Below, one piece after another: positions 46,083-54,627 of a DNA stretch of 64,000 bases. The notes under the pieces are model-generated. The model had not been told where the DNA came from and made no database searches. It worked only from the letters and a program-made list of their open reading frames with translations. How positions within the stretch are numbered: position 1 is the first letter of the stretch; every line of letters begins with the position of its first letter. The translations under genes and the position numbers were made by a program. The stretch is taken from the NCBI GenBank assembly GCA_902557735.1, contig CACEBC010000010.1, positions 1 to 64,000 on the forward strand, given 5' to 3'. The DNA comes from Porticoccaceae bacterium (GTDB lineage Bacteria; Pseudomonadota; Gammaproteobacteria; Pseudomonadales; Porticoccaceae).

Positions 46083-47954
46083 TCATGACCTTTTAAATAA
46101 TTGGCGAGAGGATTTCATCTCTTGGGATTGTGAACAATTCGTCATGTCAAAGATAGATTGACTAACCGGAATCTCTACGTCAAGCAACAGTTGTGAAAAT
46201 CCTTTACCTTGAGCATCATTGCGAATGCTTGCCACACCGCCTCCTCCTAGCACCTCATGAATGAGAAAGTTAACTCCATTACATCCTGGCATCAAAAAAC
46301 GTTCAACATCAGAAGGATTATCAATCGTTGTTCGATCTGGAAGAAAATGCGCAAGCCGATTAGCCACGATCCTTTCGGTCAATTCGTAATAAATATAGGG
46401 AAGGTATTCGGGACGTCTGGCAATTATACCAACATTCGCCTTGTCGCCTTTATCCCCACTACGCGCAAATGCCAGTTTTATCAGCGGCACTTTTACTGGC
46501 TTCTCTTGAGACGGAAATGACGGTGGGCTTGGCCTGACAATAGGTTTATTCGGAACAGTTTCGTCTATCGGTTCTGGGCATTCACAAACGAAATCGTCAA
46601 TTTTAATTGAAATATTGACAAAATTTTTTGGAAGCAGAAAAGAGTATAATCTGACAACAGGGGACGGTTTCGGTCTGCCTCCCTGAAAACCTGATAAGCC
46701 CGGCGGTGTCGCGAGCCCGAGACCAACTATTTCCCTCAGTAATATCCCTATCCCCGCTGAAACAGGATGCTTTGCAGCCACTTTGATGGCCACTTCTCGA
46801 GGGCTGATTACAGAGGCATGAGACCCATACTGACTTTCTGCTCCTATTATTTCTGTGCTCATCTCAGAATACTCTGCTAATCCACTCATTTTGCAAGCTT
46901 CGCAGGCAGCCGCTAGTGCCGCATCAGCAAATTTTTGAGCTTTTTTGGCAGCATCCACACCGTAAAACGTCATTGTTGTACCGCCGCGAAATCCGTCCAA
47001 ATAGGTCGCACATACCTTGTAATTTTTGGGAGCGGCTCGACCCAAGGCCCCGGACACCATGACTTCATTTTTGTTTAATTGTTTCAACGTTACATTTGAA
47101 AAGTCACAAACGACATCGGGAAGGATGTAGGCTTGAGGATCGCCAATCTCGTAAACCATTTGCTCTGATATAGTTCCCACGGTAACCAATCCTCCGCTAC
47201 CCGCGGGCTTTGAACAGACGAAGTTGCCATGATCATAGATTTCTATAATCGGATAACCAATGTGAGCCAAATCAGACACCTGATCCCAGTCTGTAAAATT
47301 TCCGCCGGTAGCTTGTGGTCCGCACTCAAGAATGTGCCCTGCAAGAGCGCCCATGGCAAGTCGATCTAGATCCTCTCGTCTCCAACCAAAGGCATCAATG
47401 CATGCTCCTAAGGTTACCGCGCTGTCTACGCACCTGCCTGTGACAACAATATCGGCCCCTGCGGCCAAGGCTTTTGCTATAGGAAATGCGCCCAAATAGG
47501 CATTGATACTTGCAACATCAGAGATGGAGGGAAAGGGTTCTCCTGAAAACATCTCGCAAATATCCGAGCCATAAAACTGGTCTCGAAAATCAAATAGGTC
47601 GTCACCTAAAATGCAGGCAACTTTGAGATCGAGTCCCTGCTCCGCAATAATGCCTCTCAATTCCGTTACACATGATCTAGGATTAACGCCTCCGGCATTC
47701 GATATAATCTTAGTGCCTTGCCTTGCAATTTCTTTTAAGTTTGGCTTCATTGCTCCTGTCAAAAAGTCTGAAGCGTAGCCGGCGTCCTCATCCTTCACTC
47801 GAGCCCTCGCCATAATAGACATGGTGATCTCAGCCAGATAGTCATAAACGATGACGTCGAGACTGCCCGTTTTCAACAGCTGGTGTGTGGCCCGAGCTGC
47901 ATCCCCCCAAAAGCCGCTTGCACCACCAATTCGAAGCTGTTTTTTCTCTTTCAT
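46083..47954 (-). CDS. Acyclic terpene utilisation protein AtuA-like (DUF1446)
   Basis: The product has about 623 residues. An N-terminal DUF1446 domain (IGGASGFWGDAARATHQLL, DVIVYDYLAEITMSIMARA, NAGGVNPRSC) is followed by a C-terminal AtuA-like ferredoxin-fold domain (LAFARSGDKGDKANVGIIAR). AtuA is essential for citronellol and geraniol growth in Pseudomonas, but its reaction is unknown. The start is taken at 47954, where GGTGAG is six bases upstream; ATG 47960 overlaps that site. It heads the operon with carboxyltransferase, hydratase and biotin subunit. Confidence 0.88.
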   Translation of the reverse strand: MKEKKQLRIGGASGFWGDAARATHQLLKTGSLDVIVYDYLAEITMSIMARARVKDEDAGYASDFLTGAMKPNLKEIARQGTKIISNAGGVNPRSCVTELRGIIAEQGLDLKVACILGDDLFDFRDQFYGSDICEMFSGEPFPSISDVASINAYLGAFPIAKALAAGADIVVTGRCVDSAVTLGACIDAFGWRREDLDRLAMGALAGHILECGPQATGGNFTDWDQVSDLAHIGYPIIEIYDHGNFVCSKPAGSGGLVTVGTISEQMVYEIGDPQAYILPDVVCDFSNVTLKQLNKNEVMVSGALGRAAPKNYKVCATYLDGFRGGTTMTFYGVDAAKKAQKFADAALAAACEACKMSGLAEYSEMSTEIIGAESQYGSHASVISPREVAIKVAAKHPVSAGIGILLREIVGLGLATPPGLSGFQGGRPKPSPVVRLYSFLLPKNFVNISIKIDDFVCECPEPIDETVPNKPIVRPSPPSFPSQEKPVKVPLIKLAFARSGDKGDKANVGIIARRPEYLPYIYYELTERIVANRLAHFLPDRTTIDNPSDVERFLMPGCNGVNFLIHEVLGGGGVASIRNDAQGKGFSQLLLDVEIPVSQSIFDMTNCSQSQEMKSSRQLFKRS

Positions 47955-48002
47955 ACGCATCTCACCAAAAATAATTGCCTGAAGTCATTTACTATGGTGA
48001 AG

Positions 48003-48056
48003 ATAGTAGTCTATGCGCAAAAAAAGTTGTTTGCTCTTTTAAGCATAGGCTACTGT
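48003..48056. repeat. Long imperfect inverted repeat upstream of the AtuA-like operon
   Basis: The arms are 48003-48016 (ATAGTAGTCTATGC) and 48043-48056 (GCATAGGCTACTGT). They pair over 14 positions, twelve by Watson-Crick and two as G-U in the plus-strand RNA. A second short stem (GCAAA 48017-48021 with TTTGC 48030-48034) lies in the loop. It stands between the MFS stop and the AtuA-like start, both minus strand. No T-run follows, so it is not a typical terminator. It may be an operator or a leader hairpin. Confidence 0.5.
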
Positions 48057-48106
48057 CCTCGTAAAATAGATTCTTTTGCATGACCGAATAGATCTTTCCG
48101 CCAACA

Positions 48107-49423
48107 CTAAACATATTTATTATCGCAACGATTAGTCGAGATTTTGCGACGCTCGATATGAATAGATGCAATGTAAAAACAGGGAATTGTCAGGGCTCCT
48201 AATAAATCGCATACTAACAAACCATATGTATAAGGTGTCGATACTCCCATGTCCCGCATAATATCGGATGACATACCAAGAATAAGCGCTCCAGATCCAA
48301 CCCCGAGAAAATTCATCGCTAACAACGCAACCGCCGTCATTGTACCCCTGCTCCAAGGTGGACTTAAATCCTGTACCAGAGAAAATGCAGGTCCAAAGAA
48401 GGCACCTCCAAAAATTAAAATAGCACTTAACCCTATGTAGAAAAAAATAGATTCAGGATCCCAAAACCGAAATCCAATGGTAAAAGGTGTGAGAGCCAGC
48501 ATGAAGAAGGCCAAAAATCGGGCTCGCCCCCCGCGAAAGTATCTAGTGTACACATCGCTCAAATATCCGCCAGAAAGCATGCCGATTGTCATAAATATAG
48601 TAGAATAAATTCCATAAATAATTGCAACGGATTCATCAAAACCGCGCTCATTTTGCATCCAAATCATATTGAATGCACCTGCTCCAATCGGGATATGGAT
48701 CGCGATCGAGGCGAGCAAGATCCAGATAAGTGCCTGAGATCCTTTGAGAATCTCGAGAATGTTTAATAATCCCTCCTTAATTGAGGCTTTGCTATTATTC
48801 CTTTGATTTTCTGTAAAATCTGTATCCCATATGCCTCTGGGAGGATCTTTGAGAGCAAGCAAAAATAATGTCGCACCTATACCGATCGCACCAAGGAGAT
48901 AGAAGCAATTTCGCCATCCCCAAATGGGTCCTAGTATACCGGCTATAAAAAAAGCGCCACCAGCTCCCAAAGGTATTCCAAGGTAATAAATTGCCGCAGC
49001 AACACCGCGTTTTTCGTTCGGGAACAAATCTGCGATCATTGATATTGCAGAAGGCGTCATAACTGATTCCCCAATACCAATGAATAGTCTTGCAACTCCT
49101 ATTTGGTAAAAACTTTTTGCAGCGCCAGAGACGGCCGTCAGTCCGCTCCATATAATCAATCCAGCAGATATCAGCCTTACTCGATTTACCCGATCTGCCA
49201 AAGTTCCCATCAACAGGCCAAAGAAACAGTAAAAGGTGTTGAAAACAAAACCAGTTAAAAGTCCATACTGAGTGTCGCTTAGCTCGAGGTCATCAATAAT
49301 TTGGGGACCGAAAGCAATTAAAAGTGTGCGATCAAGCATATTCAGAATATTTAGCAATAGGAGAAAAAACAGTATCCAATACGACCTTAAAGACCAAGCT
49401 TTGTCATGCGGAGTTATTTTCAC
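48107..49423 (-). CDS. MFS transporter
   Basis: This is a major facilitator of 438 residues with about 12 membrane helices. The loop 2-3 motif region is GLLMGTLADRVNRVRLISAG, and ARLFIGIGESVMTPSAISMI and PNEKRGVAAAIYYLG follow, typical of the spinster-like/anion-sugar acid group in bacteria. The substrate is not known; the next gene downstream (AtuA-like operon) and the upstream kinase-like gene suggest uptake of an organic acid or isoprenoid acid. The distance to the phosphotransferase gene is 18 bases. Confidence 0.85.
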   Translation of the reverse strand: MKITPHDKAWSLRSYWILFFLLLLNILNMLDRTLLIAFGPQIIDDLELSDTQYGLLTGFVFNTFYCFFGLLMGTLADRVNRVRLISAGLIIWSGLTAVSGAAKSFYQIGVARLFIGIGESVMTPSAISMIADLFPNEKRGVAAAIYYLGIPLGAGGAFFIAGILGPIWGWRNCFYLLGAIGIGATLFLLALKDPPRGIWDTDFTENQRNNSKASIKEGLLNILEILKGSQALIWILLASIAIHIPIGAGAFNMIWMQNERGFDESVAIIYGIYSTIFMTIGMLSGGYLSDVYTRYFRGGRARFLAFFMLALTPFTIGFRFWDPESIFFYIGLSAILIFGGAFFGPAFSLVQDLSPPWSRGTMTAVALLAMNFLGVGSGALILGMSSDIMRDMGVSTPYTYGLLVCDLLGALTIPCFYIASIHIERRKISTNRCDNKYV

Positions 49424-49441
49424 GTATCTGTTTCATTAATC

Positions 49442-50506
49442 CTAAAGTGAAGATCGGTTGATGAGATTTTGACAATGGCGTCCAAGATTTGCGGCTCCTT
49501 CCCCGTATTTGGCAAAACGTGGATCGCGTGTTTGTTTATTGACAAATCGATAATATAACTGCTGAGATATTACAGCCAATCGAAAATATCCATAAACCTC
49601 ATAAAAATCCCAGTGCTTTGTTTCAAAGCCTGTTTTATTGGAATAGTATTCCAAAATCTCGCCTCGCCTCATCATTCCATGTGCGTCCGACGGTTGATTT
49701 TTCATTGCTCGAAGCTCATTTGGATCATCATTCTGAAACCAGTATGCCAGGGAATTGGCCAGATCCATCAAAGGATCGCCTAAGGCAGCCATCTCCCAAT
49801 CTAGGACAGCCACAACATTGAATGGGTCATCTTTATCGACCATAACATTATCAATGCGAAAGTCTCCATGAACTAGCGACTTTGGACTCGTCTCACCTGG
49901 AATTCGCGCTTCTAACCAAGCCCGTACATCCTTAAAATCAGGAACATCTCCAGTTAGAGAAGCAAGGTAACGTCGATTCCAACCAAGAATTTGTCGTTCT
50001 GCATAACCTTCTGGGTTTCCAAACTTATTTAAACCTGCAGCTGAATAGTCGAGAAGATGGAGCTCAATCAGCTTGTCAAAAATGACTTGACAGAATTTAT
50101 AACGCTTGGCATCGTTAAAATTCCAAATCCGTGGGAAATCTTTTTTTATCAAAACTCCTTCAACTTTTTCCATTAAATAAAATTCGGAACCGAGTAACGA
50201 TTCATCATCCGTGTAGAAAATCATGGTTGGAATGGATTTGTATACACCATTTAAACCAGTGAGCACTCGGTATTCCCTCGACATAGAATGCGCGGATATA
50301 GCTTTTTTACCAAACGGCGGTCTTCGAAGTACGAGTTCTCTATTTGGGTAGCTAATCAGATATGTCAAATTGGAGGCCCCTGACGCATATTGTGTCACGG
50401 ATGGATAGCCAGAAAGTGAAGGGATTATCTTTTTCAACACCTCATCTAATTTGATCAGGTCAAGCTCTTCTCCCTTTCGCATCGCTATTGTAGGGTTCGA
50501 TTCCAT
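49442..50506 (-). CDS. APH-family phosphotransferase (ACAD10/11-like)
   Basis: This is a kinase-fold protein of 354 residues, with the catalytic loop LVHGDFRIDNVMVD and metal motif AVLDWEMAALGDPLMDLA, and NLTYLISYPNRELVLRRPPFGKK in the N lobe. Such proteins, fused to or next to acyl-CoA dehydrogenases (human ACAD10/11), phosphorylate 4-hydroxyacyl-CoAs before dehydration to enoyl-CoA. The location in an acyl-CoA gene set fits that reaction. It is the first gene of a minus-strand run with the MFS and AtuA-like genes. Confidence 0.86.
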   Translation of the reverse strand: MESNPTIAMRKGEELDLIKLDEVLKKIIPSLSGYPSVTQYASGASNLTYLISYPNRELVLRRPPFGKKAISAHSMSREYRVLTGLNGVYKSIPTMIFYTDDESLLGSEFYLMEKVEGVLIKKDFPRIWNFNDAKRYKFCQVIFDKLIELHLLDYSAAGLNKFGNPEGYAERQILGWNRRYLASLTGDVPDFKDVRAWLEARIPGETSPKSLVHGDFRIDNVMVDKDDPFNVVAVLDWEMAALGDPLMDLANSLAYWFQNDDPNELRAMKNQPSDAHGMMRRGEILEYYSNKTGFETKHWDFYEVYGYFRLAVISQQLYYRFVNKQTRDPRFAKYGEGAANLGRHCQNLINRSSL

Positions 50507-51043
50507 TAGCTACTCTTCAAAAACCATGCCTTCAATTTTGCGATCGGTGGAATCATCAACTTCCTCACTTTTAGATAGTCGTAATCGAAATATCCTTTAT
50601 TAACTGGAATAGTCCTCGACGTTACAATGCAAAATCATAATATTAAGTGATTAAATCTTTCCATGATATAAGCACGAATCTATTATCAATTGCACCGTAT
50701 ATCGAAACTTTGTTCAAAGTCAGCACCAAAATCAACAAAGCTTTGAACTAGTATAACTGAAGAATTCATTGTCTACTTGTTTCCCAAGATTTAGATAGCG
50801 ATTTTAATTATTTAGGGTATTGAGAAGTTAAATGTAAGACTCACGTGACTTCATCAGGAATCCATCAAATTTTAAACTCGACTGGTACCAAATCATTGCC
50901 CAATAGATAAAAATCATCAGATAAAAATCTATTATGACTTGATTTTCAGTTGCTCCATTCTTACAGTTAGTCTGCGTTTGTTTTCTCGTAAATTAACGCA
51001 CTTAACTTTTCGTGCAATCATATTAGACAAAAGGAAAACTCTA
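50507..51043. other. Divergent intergenic region (537 bases)
   Basis: No gene is seen. The stretch separates the phosphotransferase (minus) and SCP2 (plus) genes. It has an 8-base inverted repeat with a 21-base spacer (GTTCAAAG 50712-50719, CTTTGAAC 50741-50748), and a direct repeat of AGATAAAAATC (50905-50915 and 50919-50929) in AT-rich DNA. Either could be a regulator site, but neither matches a known operator. AGGAAA at 51032-51037 is the SCP2 ribosome binding site. Confidence 0.4.
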
Positions 51044-51343
51044 ATGTCATTAGAAACTGTAACAGCCGGGTTACAAGAAAAGATAGGGTCAGATTGCGGG
51101 CTGGGAGCCAGCGTAAAATTTGACTTTGGTGACGACGGTTGCTTATTTCTCGATGCTACCCAATCTCCAAATGTTATCAACAATGAAAATGCGGATGCGC
51201 AATGCACCATGATAATTAGTCTTGAAAACTTTATGGAAATGGCATCAGGTAATTTAGACGGCACAGCCGCTTTTATGTCGGGAAAGCTCCGGATAGACGG
51301 GGATATGAGTATCGCAATGAAACTTGGGCCTATCCTTGCCTAA
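51044..51343 (+). CDS. SCP2 sterol/lipid-binding domain protein
   Basis: The 99-residue protein consists of one SCP2 domain: MSLETVTAGLQEKIGSDCG, VKFDFGDDGCLFLDATQS, CTMIISLENFMEMASGNLDG and AFMSGKLRIDGDMSIAMKLG. SCP2 domains bind lipids or acyl-CoAs in a hydrophobic tunnel, and single-domain bacterial forms are often near steroid or fatty acid degradation genes. The start ATG 51044 is preceded by AGGAAA. A hairpin follows the stop. Confidence 0.9.
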   Translation: MSLETVTAGLQEKIGSDCGLGASVKFDFGDDGCLFLDATQSPNVINNENADAQCTMIISLENFMEMASGNLDGTAAFMSGKLRIDGDMSIAMKLGPILA

Positions 51344-51360
51344 TTGGAATATATTTTTGA

Positions 51361-51392
51361 GGCCTAAAGCAAATCTTTAGGCCCATTGTTTT
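51361..51392 (+). terminator. Probable intrinsic terminator after the SCP2 gene
   Basis: A 9-base perfect stem, GGCCTAAAG (51361-51369) with CTTTAGGCC (51375-51383), has a 5-base loop and is followed by the T-rich CATTGTTTTCTTT. It lies 17 bases after the SCP2 stop. The T-run is interrupted, so efficiency may be modest. Confidence 0.6.
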
Positions 51393-51476
51393 CTTTGAGT
51401 CTCTAGCTAACCCTTATTCTCATCACCAGCGACTCAAGGTTGATCATGTTAATGGTATCAACGCATTTGATCTGGG

Positions 51477-52649
51477 TTATAACCCGAATTGCCTCGTCGC
51501 AAGATCACGCATAACTTCTTCAGACCCTCCACCTATTGCATTAACTCGCACCTCACGATAAATCCTCTCGATTCGACTGCCTCGCATATACCCAATGCCT
51601 CCGAGAATTTGCATCGCCTCTCGTGCACAATACTCCATCGTTTGGCTACATTGCACTTTAAGAAGAGCAATATCGCCAGCGCTCTCAAAACCCTCAGCGA
51701 CCTGCGCACAGATGACTTGAAGATATGCGTTCGTCGCGTTTATTCGTTGCTTCATTTCAGCAATCTTGTGCCGAATTACCTGATGGTCACAAAGCCTTTT
51801 TCCAAATGTTTTGCGATTTCTAGACCATTCTGCTGCATCTTCGAGGCAGACTCGCGAGAAGGCTTCCATCGCCGCGGACATAGCTAAGCGCTCTGAATTA
51901 AAGTTCGTCATAATCACTCCAAACCCTTTGTTTTCCAGACCGATAAGGTTTTCCTCGGGCACTAAGACATTATCAAAATAAATTGTTGCAGTATCTGAAC
52001 ACCACCAGCCCTGTTTCCTATCCAGCAATCTCCTTGAGACTCCTGGGAGATCCGCAGGAATCAAGAGCGTCGATACGCCTGAAGCTCCAGCATCTCCGGT
52101 CCGAACTGCTGTTGTGAACCAATTAGCATTCATTCCTCCAGTTATATACATCTTCGAACCGTTGACCAGATAATGGCTGCCCTCTAGACGGGCCGTGGTC
52201 TGGATTTGGGCCACATCCGAACCGGCGGTTGGCTCCGTTACTGCGAGGGATATTCTTTTCTTCCCATTCAGAACCTGAGGTATTATCTCTTGTTTTAGAG
52301 ATTCACTCGCATAGTTTACTACAGGAGGTAGCGCTATACCGTGAACCATCAGCGTCGCACTTATCCCACCGACACCAATCCGTGCAAGTTCTTCGTTAAG
52401 AATCATCTGATGCCAAATATCAATACCCTCTTCGATGCCGCCATACTTTTCCGGATATCCAAGGCCCAAAATACCCACCTCTGCGGCCTTTGGCCAAAGC
52501 GTCTCGGGAATAGCACCCTCCTCGTCCCACTCCTCTGCATATGGAATAACCTCTCGATCAAAGAACCGTCGCACTTGCGTGCGCCATTCGTCATGTTCGC
52601 TTGTAAGATATGGATTCGCTAGGCGGGCACTGTCAAAGTCTAACGACAT
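51477..52649 (-). CDS. Acyl-CoA dehydrogenase (IVD/long-chain type active site)
   Basis: This is an FAD acyl-CoA dehydrogenase of 390 residues with LGLGYPEKYGGIEEGID, AVTEPTAGSDVAQIQTTA, NGSKMYITGGMNANWFTTAV and GGIGYMRGSRIERIYREVRV. The MCAD catalytic Glu position is Gly (NAIGGGSEEVMRDL), while Glu is present in FNSERLAMSA, the base position of isovaleryl-CoA and long-chain dehydrogenases. This fits branched substrates such as isovaleryl- or citronellyl-CoA (AtuD-like), which would suit the carboxylase operon nearby. ATG 52649 is chosen for AAAGGAGAG upstream. Confidence 0.88.
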   Translation of the reverse strand: MSLDFDSARLANPYLTSEHDEWRTQVRRFFDREVIPYAEEWDEEGAIPETLWPKAAEVGILGLGYPEKYGGIEEGIDIWHQMILNEELARIGVGGISATLMVHGIALPPVVNYASESLKQEIIPQVLNGKKRISLAVTEPTAGSDVAQIQTTARLEGSHYLVNGSKMYITGGMNANWFTTAVRTGDAGASGVSTLLIPADLPGVSRRLLDRKQGWWCSDTATIYFDNVLVPEENLIGLENKGFGVIMTNFNSERLAMSAAMEAFSRVCLEDAAEWSRNRKTFGKRLCDHQVIRHKIAEMKQRINATNAYLQVICAQVAEGFESAGDIALLKVQCSQTMEYCAREAMQILGGIGYMRGSRIERIYREVRVNAIGGGSEEVMRDLATRQFGL

Positions 52650-52730
52650 TAGTAACTCTCCTTTCTGTATAGAAATACTCAATAAGCAAGCTATAAATAA
52701 TAGGTATGAGATTGTTCTGGGTAAAGATAA

Positions 52731-53724
52731 TCAACACCAAATTTTACGAATGAACAGCAAATAAAAGTCTTCATGCATCCTGAAAATGTCTTGGCCAAAC
52801 ACCATGCCGCTTCTTGAATGCATTTTAGAACGCTCCTTGATCAGCATAACATTCAAGAAATTGGTTCGACGATCGGCTAAACGACGTTGTAAAGTTCGCT
52901 GGGAGGAATTGAGTTTGTTTACTGCTTTATCGATCGAAACCCCGTCTTCTTGCAAATTCGGTATAACACACTGTTTTAACATACTCATCAAACGATGGTA
53001 CGGGGGTCCATTGTCAAAAAGCTCCTGGAGAGGTTCATCACGATCAGGACCTTCACAATAATCTTGTTGCGATAAAGGATAATTCAGTGCCTTTGCATCA
53101 AAAAAAATGCTGCTATATTCCTTTTCGAAAAAAATATTATCATCATAATATTATTTCCGATTTAGTGATATCCATCGGATTTTCACATGTTGAATACGTC
53201 TTTATAACGGGAATTTCAATTATACAAAGAGAACGTACAGTCGCAGTAGCAGCGGATAACATCCCATGACTGAAGAAAAGTTCAAGATCTGTGTTCTGCA
53301 AGAGTGGTTCCCAACGTAGGTCTAACAAAGTACTGCGACGATAGGAGCTGATTCGCCGTATATCGCTTCGCAAATTTAAAACGATAGCAATATGACTTAG
53401 ACAATCTCTAAGATGGTTTGAGAATCCTGTAACATATAGCCGTAAATTTATGGCTTTAAGGGCGACAATCCTGCCGACTAGCGAGCCAATATCCTAGTTG
53501 CCTTTTTCATCAGCAGCTGCCTGATACAATCTGAAATACTGTTGAACAGAGCATCTTTTATTGGGAAGACTTAGAATTTCAATATCAAGATCGATATCTG
53601 CCAATAATTCCTCTTGATCCAATTCTATCTGCTCTGCAGTGTGTAAAATAGCAATTAGTGGCTCTGCAAATATAGTCCGGTGCGCATCTGTTTTTGCTGT
53701 GAAAGGAGCTTTCTGACATGCCAA
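52731..53724 (-). pseudogene. Decayed AraC-family transcription regulator
   Basis: Three stretches of one AraC-type protein can be pieced together. The first (53724-53497) has the arabinose-binding-like start EILSLPNKRCSVQQYFRLYQ and ends at a TAG after DEKGN. The same frame goes on past the stop (DIGSLVGRIVALKAINLRLY) to 53143. After further stops it shifts frame and gives FFDAKALNYPLSQQDYCEG and the first helix-turn-helix, KAVNKLNSSQRTLQRRLADR. The second helix-turn-helix is absent. At least one in-frame stop, one frameshift and a 3' loss make it a pseudogene. Confidence 0.78.
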
Positions 53725-53843
53725 TTGACATCAATTTTACCATATAGATTCAAGTCTAATTCTTGATGATCTATTGAACTAACCCTAGATTTTTTATAAT
53801 TTTAGGGCATCGATACTGATATATAGTTTATTAAAAAATATGA

Positions 53844-53888
53844 GTGACTTTTTCACCTATACTGTATATATTAACAGTATAGGTGAAA
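53844..53888 (+). promoter_or_regulatory. imuA promoter with LexA box inside a 15-bp perfect inverted repeat
   Basis: The LexA core CTGTATATATTAACAG is at 53862-53877 (CTGT-N8-ACAG). It is part of a longer inverted repeat with perfect 15-base arms, 53851-53865 and 53874-53888. A -35-like GTGACT (53844-53849) and -10 TATATT (53867-53872), 17 bases apart, place the core on the -10, as expected for SOS repression. The right arm also contains the AGGTG (53881-53885) that serves as ribosome binding site for ATG 53892. Confidence 0.85.
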
Positions 53889-53891
53889 TTT

Positions 53892-54626
53892 ATGCATGAT
53901 TCTGAAATACTCAATAACCTGCTATTAAATCGCTCTATCTGGCGTGGTAGTAAACCCACATCAGAAAAACATATTCCAACTGGTCACCCAAATCTTGATG
54001 TATTACTTAATGGCGGTTGGCCAAAAGCTGCATTGGTAGAACTGGTTAGCCATCAAGAAGGGATTGGGGAACTAAATTTGCTGCTACCGACCTTGGAAAA
54101 TCATACCCAAAGTGATGGACTCTGTGTCCTACTCAATCCTCCTCATCAACCTTATGCGCCCGCATGGGAAGAAGCAAATATTAATTTACGGCAAATATTA
54201 ATAGTACGAAGTCAAAATTATGATGAATGGTTATGGACAGCAGAGACAACAATTCGTCATGGTGCTTTGTTACTAGCTTGGGTTAGCCGGTATATTCCTC
54301 GTTATAGCGATCTACGAAAGCTAAAACTTTCAGCATTACATAATAAACAAAACATTTTTTTATTTAATAAGGTAAACACCCTATCTTTAGCATCACCTGC
54401 CTCTTTACGTATAGAGATGTATAGTTCAATGCTACATGAACTCTTCATTATCGTGCGTAAATCAAAAGATAATTGTAACGGGAAAAGTATAAAGATTAAG
54501 CAAACAGGAGCTCCTATTCAATATACTTCGTTGAATAAACTGGTGGCTCCCATCTACTCTGCCTTTCCTGATAAGGATTTATCACAAAAGCCAAATGATA
54601 GCGTAAAAACTCTCTCGAACACATGA
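53892..54626 (+). CDS. imuA: Translesion synthesis-associated protein ImuA
   Basis: ImuA is an SOS-induced RecA/SulA-related protein that works with ImuB and ImuC in error-prone bypass of DNA damage. The product of about 244 residues begins MHDSEILNNLLLNRSIWRG and has HIPTGHPNLDVLLNGGWPKA, ALVELVSHQEGIGELNLLLP and the later WLWTAETTIRHGALLLAWVS, the family pattern. ATG 53892 is chosen over GTG 53883, since the GTG lies in the operator arm and AGGTG is spaced correctly for the ATG. imuB starts 1 base after its stop. Confidence 0.88.
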   Translation: MHDSEILNNLLLNRSIWRGSKPTSEKHIPTGHPNLDVLLNGGWPKAALVELVSHQEGIGELNLLLPTLENHTQSDGLCVLLNPPHQPYAPAWEEANINLRQILIVRSQNYDEWLWTAETTIRHGALLLAWVSRYIPRYSDLRKLKLSALHNKQNIFLFNKVNTLSLASPASLRIEMYSSMLHELFIIVRKSKDNCNGKSIKIKQTGAPIQYTSLNKLVAPIYSAFPDKDLSQKPNDSVKTLSNT

Positions 54627-54627
54627 C

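Noticed and set aside
50905-50929. Tandem repeat of AGATAAAAATC as a CRISPR or operator array
   Set aside because: Only two copies, 14 bases apart, in AT-rich DNA; too little for an array.
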